Below, one piece after another: positions 19,497-26,440 of a DNA stretch of 64,000 bases. The DNA is from Verrucomicrobiota bacterium (lineage in GTDB: Bacteria; Verrucomicrobiota; Verrucomicrobiia; Verrucomicrobiales; Verrucomicrobiaceae), in assembly GCA_017301975.1 (NCBI GenBank), contig JAFLEI010000001.1, positions 248,001 to 312,000 on the forward strand, written 5' to 3'. Each line of letters begins with the position of its first letter. Positions within the stretch are counted from its first letter, which is position 1. The notes beneath the pieces are model-generated. The model searched no databases, was not told where the DNA came from, and was given only the letters and a program-made list of their open reading frames with translations. The position numbers and the translations under genes were made by a program.

Positions 19497-20879
19497 TTAC
19501 AAGGTATTCAGCAGCTTGTCGTGGATGCCGTCGAAGCCACCGTTGCTGAACACCACGATTACATCGCCCGTGTGGGTTTCCTGCTTTAGCCGGTTCACGA
19601 TGGCATCGGTGTCGGCTTCGAAATAGCAGGGTTTGCCACGTGCAGTGACGGACTCAGCCACCTTGGTGGTGTCGAGACGTTGATCTGCTGCCACCTTCTC
19701 AGGATTGGCGACTGCGGCGATCACCGAGCCGTCGGCTTCGGCCAATGCCTCGATCAATTCATTCTGCAACACGTTGCGGCGGCTGGTGTTGGAGCGAGGC
19801 TCAAACAGCGCCCAGAGGCGGCGGCCTTCATAGCGCTGGCGCAGGCCGCGCAGCGTCTCGCGAATGGCGGTTGGGTGATGACCGAAGTCGTCAATGATCG
19901 TGATGCCGTGGGCGGTGCCACGCTCCTGCTGACGCCGGCGGATGCCGCGGAAACTGGACAGACCGGCGCGGATTTCATCATCACTCAATCCGGCAAAGCG
20001 GGCGGCGCAGACACACATGGCCGCATTTCGCGCGTTGAATTCTCCGACCATCGGCACTTCGAACGCAGCGCCATTGATTTCAAACTGCGTGGCCTCCGGA
20101 GTCACGCCGGTGATCGTGATGCGGTAGTCACAGTCCGGACCCAAGCCCACCGTTTTGAGCGGGGCAGGGCACTTAGCACGCAGGGAAAGGCAGTTTGGAT
20201 CATCACCGTTGATCAGGACAAGGCCGTTGCGCGGCACTGTGTTGAGGAAGCGCTGAAAGGAGAGCAGGATTTCGTCGAGGTCGCGGAAGATGTCCGCGTG
20301 ATCGAACTCGATGTTGTTCACGATCGCGCACTCGGGCAGGTAGTGCAGAAACTTGCTGCGCTTGTCGAAGTAGGCGGTGTCGTACTCGTCCCCTTCGATC
20401 ACAAACAGGTCCGAGTGCGTGAAGCGTGCGCCGGATTCGAAGTTCTCAGGCACGCCGCCAATCATGAAGCCGGGGTTTTTGCCGGCGTGCTCATAGATCC
20501 ACGCCAGCATCGTGGTCGTGGTTGTTTTGCCGTGCGTGCCGCTCACCACAAAGCTGCGTTTGCCCTGGATCACCTCGCGTTTCAGCATCTCCGCCATGGA
20601 AACGTAGGGCAGCTTTTTCTCCAGCAGGGCTTCGAGTTCAGGATTGCCGCGTGAGATCGCGTTGCCCACGACATACACATCCGCCTGCAGCGGCAGGTTC
20701 TCCGGATTATAGCCTTCGGTCACGGTGATGCCTGCATCACGCAGCACATCGCTCATGGGCGGATAGACTGAACTGTCGGAGCCGCTGATGGTGTGACCGA
20801 GGGCGCGCAGCGCGACTGCGGTGGAGCCCATCGCGGTGCCGCAGATGCCAATGAAATGAATGTGCTTGGGAGATGCCAT
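19497..20879 (-). CDS. mpl: UDP-MurNAc:L-Ala-gamma-D-Glu-mDAP ligase
   Basis: The 460-residue protein opens with the Mur-ligase dinucleotide-like loop HFIGICGTAMGS and carries the ATP loop SGTHGKTTTTTMLAW, the IEGDEYDTAYFDKRSKF segment typical of Mpl rather than MurC, and FEPRSNTSRRN in domain 3. Mpl joins recycled tripeptide to UDP-MurNAc in the cytoplasm, so the cell probably recycles peptidoglycan and has meso-DAP. It converges with the L,D-transpeptidase gene. The length is normal. Confidence 0.95.
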   Translation of the reverse strand: MASPKHIHFIGICGTAMGSTAVALRALGHTISGSDSSVYPPMSDVLRDAGITVTEGYNPENLPLQADVYVVGNAISRGNPELEALLEKKLPYVSMAEMLKREVIQGKRSFVVSGTHGKTTTTTMLAWIYEHAGKNPGFMIGGVPENFESGARFTHSDLFVIEGDEYDTAYFDKRSKFLHYLPECAIVNNIEFDHADIFRDLDEILLSFQRFLNTVPRNGLVLINGDDPNCLSLRAKCPAPLKTVGLGPDCDYRITITGVTPEATQFEINGAAFEVPMVGEFNARNAAMCVCAARFAGLSDDEIRAGLSSFRGIRRRQQERGTAHGITIIDDFGHHPTAIRETLRGLRQRYEGRRLWALFEPRSNTSRRNVLQNELIEALAEADGSVIAAVANPEKVAADQRLDTTKVAESVTARGKPCYFEADTDAIVNRLKQETHTGDVIVVFSNGGFDGIHDKLLNTL

Positions 20880-20968
20880 GGAAAGAAAGCGCAGGGTTTA
20901 AATCCAGGCGCAGGTTTGAACTAAAGCAGGACTTTTTGCCCCCTGCTAAAAGAAAGTTCAGTTCGGCC

Positions 20969-20996
20969 GGAATAATCGCGGCGGCAGGGGCTCAAA
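20969..20996 (+). promoter_or_regulatory. Candidate ECF-sigma promoter of the bufferin precursor
   Basis: GGAATAA (20969-20975), a 15-base spacer, and CTCAAA (20991-20996) lie about 70 bases before the precursor ATG. The same GGAATAA-N15-CTC arrangement lies before the ECF sigma gene at 23563. A GGAA-type -35 box is usual for ECF promoters, so I infer that the sigma factor encoded downstream drives this site. No transcript evidence. Confidence 0.5.
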
Positions 20997-21065
20997 CGTT
21001 GCGACGGCTCGAATCCACGCAGCCAGCCACAACTAACTAACAAACTAACGCACACCACACCTACC

Positions 21066-21323
21066 ATGAGCACCAAGCACATCATCGCCGCCGCCGCCTT
21101 CTCCGGTCTCCTTTCCGGCGCCTACGCCGCCCAGACCACCAGCACCCAGAAGGCCGCCAGCCTCGGCGTCTCCATCGAAAAGATGGCTGACAAAGGCCAG
21201 CACACCTGCAAAGGGCACAACGACTGCAAAGGGCAGGGCGGCTGCAAGTCCGGCGACAACGGCTGCAAAGGCAAGAACTCCTGCAAGGGCAAAGGCGGCT
21301 GCAGCACCAAGCCGAAGAAGTAA
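21066..21323 (+). CDS. Bufferin-type metallophore precursor (BufA2-like)
   Basis: This 85-residue exported peptide has a signal peptide (about 1-21, AYA end) and a short spacer, then six Cys at 48, 54, 60, 67, 73 and 79. Each unit reads C-K-G-x3-C-K-G-x2-G-C, given twice (48-60 and 67-79), so the core is a tandem repeat. The pattern matches bufferin/BufA2 precursors, whose Cys are converted to thiooxazole-type groups by an MNIO enzyme and which bind copper. The MNIO and its partner are next in order. The metal bound here is inferred, not shown. Confidence 0.85.
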   Translation: MSTKHIIAAAAFSGLLSGAYAAQTTSTQKAASLGVSIEKMADKGQHTCKGHNDCKGQGGCKSGDNGCKGKNSCKGKGGCSTKPKK

Positions 21324-21336
21324 GCCGAATCGATTT

Positions 21337-21380
21337 CCGCAGCCACACGCCACTTTCCCGCGTGTGGCTGCGGTTCTTTT
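21337..21380 (+). terminator. Intra-operon terminator after the precursor gene
   Basis: A perfect 14-bp stem (21337-21350 with 21360-21373, CCGCAGCCACACGC), a 9-base loop, and TTCTTTT follow the precursor stop by 13 bases. It lies before the MNIO gene and should stop most transcripts after the precursor, giving more precursor than enzyme. Confidence 0.85.
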
Positions 21381-21406
21381 CAATCCTTGGACTTTCAAAC
21401 CCAGCA

Positions 21407-22249
21407 ATGCCCGCCAATCTTCACAACGGTCACACCGATCTCGGAATCGGCCTCGGCCTCCGTGTGCCACACTACCGGCATATCCTGGAGAAGAAGCCGG
21501 TCTGTGACTGGTTTGAGATCATCTCCGAAAACTTCATGGTCGATGGCGGCCGACCGCTGGAGGTACTGGACAGCATTTTGGAGCAGTACCGTGTCGTCCA
21601 GCATGGGGTGTCGATGTACTTCGGCAATGCCGATCCACTGAACCGCGACCACCTCAAAAAACTCAAGCGTCTGGTGAAGCGAACCAACACGCCATGGCTC
21701 TCCGATCACCTCTGCTGGGGCAGTGTGGATGGCCGCTGCTCCCACGATCTCCTGCCCATGCCTTACACGATGAGCGTGGCCAAACACACGGCTGAGAAGA
21801 TCAAGCAGGCGCGCGATTTCCTCGAAGTGCCCATCTGTGTCGAAAACGTGAGCAGCTACGCCGAATTCACCCAGAACGAGATGACTGAGTGGGAGTTTCT
21901 CAACGAAGTCGTCGAGCGGGCCGACTGCGGCATCCTGCTGGATGTAAACAACATCTACGTCTCCTCTCAAAACCACGGCTTCGACCCCTTTGAATACCTC
22001 CGTGCGGTGCCGCATCATCGCGTGGGTCAGATTCACATCGCCGGTCACACGCGGTATGAAAACGTCATTCTCGACACGCACGATCATCCCGTGCCCGATC
22101 CCGTGTGGGATCTCTACGCCGAGGCGATCAAACTTTCCGGCAGCACCGCCACGCTGCTCGAATGGGACGACAAAATCCCCAGCTTCGAAGACGTTCACGC
22201 CGAAGCTCTCAAAGCCAGCCGCTATCTCCATGAGCACACGCACGCCTAG
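21407..22249 (+). CDS. MNIO-family (DUF692) bufferin-modifying oxidase, BufB-like
   Basis: The 280-residue protein is a TIM-barrel multinuclear non-heme iron enzyme of the DUF692 family. Likely metal-ligand segments are HGVSM (66), SDHLCW (99-104), ENVSSY (146), LLDVNNIYV (177-185), HIAGH (210-214), DTHDHPV (223), and LLEWD (250). It would oxidise Cys residues of the precursor peptide in the cytoplasm before export. ATG 21407 gives the conserved N terminus (DLGIGLGLR); a GTG at 21362 lies inside the terminator. It overlaps the partner gene by 20 bases, so translation is coupled. Confidence 0.93.
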   Translation: MPANLHNGHTDLGIGLGLRVPHYRHILEKKPVCDWFEIISENFMVDGGRPLEVLDSILEQYRVVQHGVSMYFGNADPLNRDHLKKLKRLVKRTNTPWLSDHLCWGSVDGRCSHDLLPMPYTMSVAKHTAEKIKQARDFLEVPICVENVSSYAEFTQNEMTEWEFLNEVVERADCGILLDVNNIYVSSQNHGFDPFEYLRAVPHHRVGQIHIAGHTRYENVILDTHDHPVPDPVWDLYAEAIKLSGSTATLLEWDDKIPSFEDVHAEALKASRYLHEHTHA

Positions 22250-23102
22250 CCAGCTCCGCACCAATGCAGACCTGCGCCACCTGCAGCGCACGATGGCTGC
22301 CGCACTCATGCAGCCGCTCTCGCGTCAGGATGGCATGAATGCCAAAACGCAGGTCGATTTCATCACGCCAAATAATCGCATGAGCGGCTTTGAGCGGCTC
22401 GAAATCTATGCCCGCCAGTATTGGTTCCGTCTGTTCGACTGCCTCTACGACGACTATCCTGCGCTACGCGCCTTTGTGGGGGAGAGTCGCTTTCACAAAC
22501 TCTGCCGTGAGTATCTGGCGCAGCACCCCAGCAACTCGTGGACTTTGCGCAATCTCGGCTCTGCACTTCCCGCCTTCATCACCGATCTCAAAGCGCGGGA
22601 TGTCACTCGCGTCGAGTGGGCGCAGACACTCGCTTTTGACGAGGCACGGAAAAAGCCGCTGCACATGGACGATTTGCTCGGTGCTGACCCCTCCACGCTT
22701 CACCTCGGCCTGCAGCCCTGCGTCGTGCTGCTGGAAATCGACCACGCTGTTGATCACTTCATCACCGCGATGAAGAAAAGCGACGCCGACGTGCGTGGTT
22801 CCGCCAGCCAGGCCATGTCCGAGGCACCCACTCGTGCCAGCCTTGCCAAGGCACCGAAATTGAAACGTGAGCGTGTGCATCTGGTCGTCCATCGTCACAA
22901 CAACATGCTGTACTTCAAGCGCCTCGCCCGGGAGTCCTTCCTTATGCTCGCCGCGCTGCGGGATGGTCTCACGCTGGCGGATGCCATTGAACTCGCACTC
23001 GCTGATGCGAACCCGGAAACCGACTGGCCTGCGCAAATCCGCGACTGGTTCACCGAATTTTCCCAGCTTGGCTGGTTTATCAAATTTCCCCGGAAACCAT
23101 GA
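22230..23102 (+). CDS. DUF2063 (BufC-like) precursor-binding partner
   Basis: The 290-residue protein has the N-terminal DUF2063 domain (about 10-115), with ADLRHLQRTMAAAL and then a run ending YDDYPALRAFVGESRFHKL, and a second domain that ends in LVVHRHNNMLYFKRL and FTEFSQLGWF. In related MNIO systems the DUF2063 protein recruits the precursor to the oxidase. ATG 22230 overlaps the end of the MNIO gene by 20 bases, and its stop overlaps the DoxX start as ATGA. Longer upstream frames are not coding. Confidence 0.92.
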   Translation: MSTRTPSQLRTNADLRHLQRTMAAALMQPLSRQDGMNAKTQVDFITPNNRMSGFERLEIYARQYWFRLFDCLYDDYPALRAFVGESRFHKLCREYLAQHPSNSWTLRNLGSALPAFITDLKARDVTRVEWAQTLAFDEARKKPLHMDDLLGADPSTLHLGLQPCVVLLEIDHAVDHFITAMKKSDADVRGSASQAMSEAPTRASLAKAPKLKRERVHLVVHRHNNMLYFKRLARESFLMLAALRDGLTLADAIELALADANPETDWPAQIRDWFTEFSQLGWFIKFPRKP

Positions 23103-23569
23103 AACCCTGGACCCTGGCCAACACTCTCCTCGACCGCACTGCAAGCTATCTGCCCGATCCCTTTCTGCTAGGCATCCGCCTCTACTGGGGCTGGCAGTTT
23201 TTTCAGACAGGCAAAGGCAAGCTGAGTGACATCAGCGCACCCACCGCCTTTTTCACTGAGCTCGGCATTCCCTTTCCACAGGTCAATGCCTACATGGCAG
23301 GCTGCACGGAATGCTTTGGAGGCTTGCTGCTTCTCCTCGGCCTCTTCTCTCGCGTCACCTGCGTGCCACTGATTTTTACGATGCTCGTCGCCTATGGCAC
23401 TGCGCATCTCGACGTCGTGAAAACGATTTGGTCAGACGCCGACTCCTTCGTCAGCGCGCCGCCATTTCTCTTCCTGCTCGCTGCCGTGATCGTCTTCATC
23501 TTTGGCCCCGGCAAGTTCTCGGTCGATGAACTGCTGCTACGAAAAAAGAATCTGAAATCGAGGGAATAA
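23099..23569 (+). CDS. DoxX-family membrane protein (BufD-like)
   Basis: The 156-residue protein has about four transmembrane helices and DoxX features: LLGIRLYWGWQFFQTGKGKL near the start and GCTECFGGLLLLLGLFSR in the middle. DoxX proteins are common fourth members of bufferin operons; their biochemical role is unclear (perhaps redox or membrane support). The ATG overlaps the DUF2063 stop as ATGA, so the genes are translated together. Its stop codon lies in the GGAATAA motif proposed for the next promoter. Confidence 0.9.
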   Translation: MKPWTLANTLLDRTASYLPDPFLLGIRLYWGWQFFQTGKGKLSDISAPTAFFTELGIPFPQVNAYMAGCTECFGGLLLLLGLFSRVTCVPLIFTMLVAYGTAHLDVVKTIWSDADSFVSAPPFLFLLAAVIVFIFGPGKFSVDELLLRKKNLKSRE

Positions 23570-23590
23570 CAGCCTCCCTCACGCCTCTCA
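23563..23590 (+). promoter_or_regulatory. Candidate autoregulatory ECF promoter
   Basis: GGAATAA (23563-23569), 15 bases, CTCTCA (23585-23590), about 24 bases before the ECF sigma ATG. It matches the site before the precursor gene in both boxes and spacing. If real, the sigma factor would activate its own gene and the precursor. The -35 overlaps the DoxX stop codon. Confidence 0.45.
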
Positions 23591-23614
23591 TCTGCATATT
23601 CGCCCCATGAGCTC

Positions 23615-24214
23615 ATGGAATCCGCCCTTCAATTCGGCATTGAAATGCCTGCAACCCGCCCGATACCTCGACGCGTGACTGACGCCGTGCCCAGCTTCGA
23701 GCAGATCGTGGACGCCCACTATCAGGGCCTCTATCGCTTCGCCATGAGCATGTGCCGACGTGAGGCCACGGCGAAGGATCTGGTGCAGCAGACTTTCCTG
23801 CAATGGGCGAAGAAAGGCCACTCGCTGCGGGATGCCTCCAAAGTGAAGACCTGGTTGTTCACCACGATCTATCGTGAATGGCTCAGCATCGCCCGCCGCG
23901 AGAAAAAATACGAAGAGGTCGAGTTCGAGCCCGATCAGCACGGTGCCGCTCAAAATCACGACGATGGCGAAACCCCCCGTGTAGACGGTGCCACGCTGCA
24001 AATTGCTCTGGAGCAGCTGGAGCCGAACTACCGCGCTCCGCTGGTGCTTTTTTACCTAAAGGAGCTGTCCTACCGAGACATTGCCGAGACGCTGGGGGTT
24101 CCCATCGGCACTGTGATGTCACGCCTCTCCCGCGCCAAAGACAGCCTGCGAACTATTCTGCGGCGCATCGAAGAATCCACCGCCTCCAACATCATTCCCC
24201 TTACCGCATCGTGA
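23615..24214 (+). CDS. ECF RNA polymerase sigma factor of the bufferin locus
   Basis: The 199-residue protein has sigma region 2 (about 30-95, with LYRFAMSMCRREATAKDLVQ and KVKTWLFTTIYREWL) and region 4 (about 130-185, with YKD-like ELSYRDIAETLGVPIGTVMS helix-turn-helix). There is no extra C-terminal domain. It lies 45 bases after DoxX and overlaps the next gene's GTG start by 4 bases, the usual arrangement of a sigma/anti-sigma pair. MPATR at 23645 is an alternative start. I infer it controls the bufferin genes. Confidence 0.92.
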   Translation: MESALQFGIEMPATRPIPRRVTDAVPSFEQIVDAHYQGLYRFAMSMCRREATAKDLVQQTFLQWAKKGHSLRDASKVKTWLFTTIYREWLSIARREKKYEEVEFEPDQHGAAQNHDDGETPRVDGATLQIALEQLEPNYRAPLVLFYLKELSYRDIAETLGVPIGTVMSRLSRAKDSLRTILRRIEESTASNIIPLTAS

Positions 24215-24939
24215 ACCGCGAAGAAGCCAGACTCGAACTCGACGCCACGACGCTCCGCCCCCAGGATGCGTCGCCGGAGGCGCGTGCCATGGCCGAGACC
24301 GATCCTGAACTGGGCGCGTGGTTGGAAAAACGCACCGCGTTTGATGAACAAGTCGCCGAGGCCTTCGCTGCATCCATCCCGGCCGGGCTGCGTGAGAGCA
24401 TTCTGCAAAACGCCAGACGGCCCGCCAAACGCCCCATGCGCTGGGTTTTGCCCACGCTGGCCGCTGCGGCAGCAGCCGTTGCGCTTGGCTGGACGATGCT
24501 CTGGCCCGTGAGTAACAGCATGCCCGCCTGGCAGGCCGAGTCCCTCGCTGCGGTGACGAAGGTTGAGTACGGAGTATCCAAGGTCGATCACATGTCGCGC
24601 GACTTCGATGCGATCAAGAAGATGCTCGTGACCGATCAATCGCCGACGCCGGTTCGCCTGCCCGGAAAGGTGGGGGCGATGCGCGTGCTCGCCTGCAAAT
24701 GCATCAAAGTCACCGGTCGCAAAGCATCCATCATCTGCTTCGAAATTGAGCCTGGCAAAGAAGCCCACCTTGTCGTGGTGGACAACACCGGTCTTCCAGA
24801 TCAGCCGCCGCAACTGCAGCCGCAGTTCAAGAGCAGCAAGAACTGGAACATGGCGAGCTGGAGCGATGGCAGCCAAACCTTCATGCTTGCCACCACGGCG
24901 GATGAAGCGACGCTGAAGAAGCTGTTTGGGCTGGTGTGA
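24211..24939 (+). CDS. Predicted anti-sigma factor with extracytoplasmic CxC motif
   Basis: The 242-residue protein is translated from GTG 24211, overlapping the sigma stop as GTGA. It has a cytoplasmic N-terminal part (1-76) that fits an anti-sigma, one transmembrane helix (about 77-98), and an extracytoplasmic domain of about 140 residues. The latter holds ACKCIKV (Cys162 and Cys164) and a third Cys at 176 (SIICFEIE), a plausible metal- or redox-sensing site. It is not the six-helix NrsF type known from the Caulobacter system. The role is inferred from position and topology; no conserved ZAS His/Cys motif is seen in the N-terminal part. Confidence 0.78.
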   Translation: MNREEARLELDATTLRPQDASPEARAMAETDPELGAWLEKRTAFDEQVAEAFAASIPAGLRESILQNARRPAKRPMRWVLPTLAAAAAAVALGWTMLWPVSNSMPAWQAESLAAVTKVEYGVSKVDHMSRDFDAIKKMLVTDQSPTPVRLPGKVGAMRVLACKCIKVTGRKASIICFEIEPGKEAHLVVVDNTGLPDQPPQLQPQFKSSKNWNMASWSDGSQTFMLATTADEATLKKLFGLV

Positions 24940-24942
24940 GGT

Positions 24943-25347
24943 TTACGGGAATTCGGTCACCTGCACCTTGGTCTTCCCGAGCACCGTGTGGCAGTTCACA
25001 CACTGCTGACGTAGCGAGGCAAAGGCCACGCCAGACCGTTTGGAATCCTGCTTCTGGAGCGCGGTTTTGAGATCGGCAAACGGTCCGTTTTCCCAACCAG
25101 CGAGCAGTGGCAGCAGATCGACAGGGGGTCCGCCGGACGACTTCTGCTTGGGGGCGCTGGTAACCGATTTGGCTACACTGCTGTGCATGCGTTCCGCCAT
25201 CACGAGTGCGGCGTCCCATTGGCCTGCCTGCTGAAGCTTGCGTGTTTCCAGCATCTTGCGCTGCGCTGCTTTCATCCGGTGGCTGTTCATCGTGCTGGCA
25301 CACGAGGCCAGTGCGATCACCGTAGCGAGGACAAAGAGACGTTTCAT
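24943..25347 (-). CDS. Cytochrome c-like lipoprotein
   Basis: The protein of 134 residues has a lipoprotein signal (MKRLFVLATVIALASC, lipobox LASC, Cys16), a helical body, and a single heme-c site CVNCH at 116-120 close to the C terminus. Position and length suit a class II cytochrome c'-like four-helix bundle. It would be anchored in an envelope membrane. It follows the MetE-like gene by 16 bases on the same strand and converges with the anti-sigma gene, 3 bases apart. An upstream in-frame start would remove the lipoprotein signal. Confidence 0.8.
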   Translation of the reverse strand: MKRLFVLATVIALASCASTMNSHRMKAAQRKMLETRKLQQAGQWDAALVMAERMHSSVAKSVTSAPKQKSSGGPPVDLLPLLAGWENGPFADLKTALQKQDSKRSGVAFASLRQQCVNCHTVLGKTKVQVTEFP

Positions 25348-25363
25348 GGGTGCGGTGAGTGAA

Positions 25364-26362
25364 TCACCGCCCTTCGAATCTGTCACGTCCTTTCGCCAAC
25401 GCTTCGATCTTGCGGTCGGCGATGCTGCGTTTGAGCATCCAGAAACCGCAGTCGGGATGGATGAACTTCACCCGGCCCGAGCCGAGTTTTTTCTCCGCAG
25501 CTTCGATACGACGGGCGATTTCGTCAGCCGTTTCGACGTGATTTACTTTGATGTCCACAACCCCGAGGCCGACGCCAATTTTGGGATCGAGATCTTTGAG
25601 TGAGTCGAGATCAGCGGCGGGACGATGGGCGAGTTCCAGCACAAGATGATCAGCCCGCAGGGAGTTCAAGAAGGTGATGAGCGCGGCCCACTCGCCCTTT
25701 TGAATCGTTTGCCCGCCATAGTTGCCGAAGCAGAAGTGCACCGCTTTCGTGCCTTTCACCGCATCCAGCACGCGATTGATGCCTGCGGCTGCGATGGGAG
25801 CATCCGCAGGGTTGCCGGGAATGTTCGCCTCATCCACCTGCACGCAGTCACAATGCAAATCAGCAGCCTGTGCGGCCAGTGCATCGGCAATGGCCATGTT
25901 CAGCGCCTCGAAGTCGTTGTAATGAGCATCCAGCAGCGTGCGGGCCAGCATGTAGGGGCTGGTGAGCGTGAACTTGAACGGGCCGCCGGCCACTTTGCCC
26001 GCACGGGCGCAGTCCTCGGCCAGGTTGAGCACGCCTTCGGTGATGGGACCGCTCACGACGGCGGCGGGCTTGCTTCGAAAGGCCATCTCATGGTTTGCGC
26101 GAAACGCGGCGGTGTCTGCACGGCCCACGCGACTGTCGATGCCGCCGAGCTTGTGGACGAAGTATTCGATCATGCCGTTGGTGTCGGGATGATTCACATC
26201 GAAGCGATACAGCTCTCCATCCGTCGGCAGATCAATTCCCGCCTGGCGCTGGGTGTCGAACACCACTCGTGTGGCATCAATGACGGCGGCTTCGCTGGGC
26301 AGCGCGCTGAGCCATTCGGGAACAGGGTAGGAGCCGACGGTGGTGGTCTGGATGGTGGCCAT
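25364..26362 (-). CDS. Cobalamin-independent methionine synthase II-like protein
   Basis: The protein of 332 residues resembles the C-terminal half of MetE (UROD/MetE-like TIM barrel). It begins TTTVGSYPVP, has TDGELYRFDV, VQVDEANIPG, HFCFGNYGG, and the late HPDCGFWML with the zinc-binding Cys typical of the family. Single-barrel versions lack the MetE N-terminal half and may use a different methyl donor or have another methyl/alkyl-transfer role. It is cytoplasmic. It precedes the cytochrome lipoprotein gene on the same strand. Confidence 0.85.
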   Translation of the reverse strand: MATIQTTTVGSYPVPEWLSALPSEAAVIDATRVVFDTQRQAGIDLPTDGELYRFDVNHPDTNGMIEYFVHKLGGIDSRVGRADTAAFRANHEMAFRSKPAAVVSGPITEGVLNLAEDCARAGKVAGGPFKFTLTSPYMLARTLLDAHYNDFEALNMAIADALAAQAADLHCDCVQVDEANIPGNPADAPIAAAGINRVLDAVKGTKAVHFCFGNYGGQTIQKGEWAALITFLNSLRADHLVLELAHRPAADLDSLKDLDPKIGVGLGVVDIKVNHVETADEIARRIEAAEKKLGSGRVKFIHPDCGFWMLKRSIADRKIEALAKGRDRFEGR

Positions 26363-26440
26363 GCAGCAGCCTAGTCAGCATCCTCCCGCCTTGGAAGGCG
26401 TGAGTGCCAAAATCCAAAGGCAGGCAGGCATCCAACAAGC

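Noticed and set aside
24943..25347. Treating the cytochrome c-like lipoprotein as part of the bufferin locus
   Set aside because: It is on the opposite strand, shares an operon with the MetE-like gene, and lacks the GGAATAA-N15-CTC motif upstream; adjacency alone is weak evidence.
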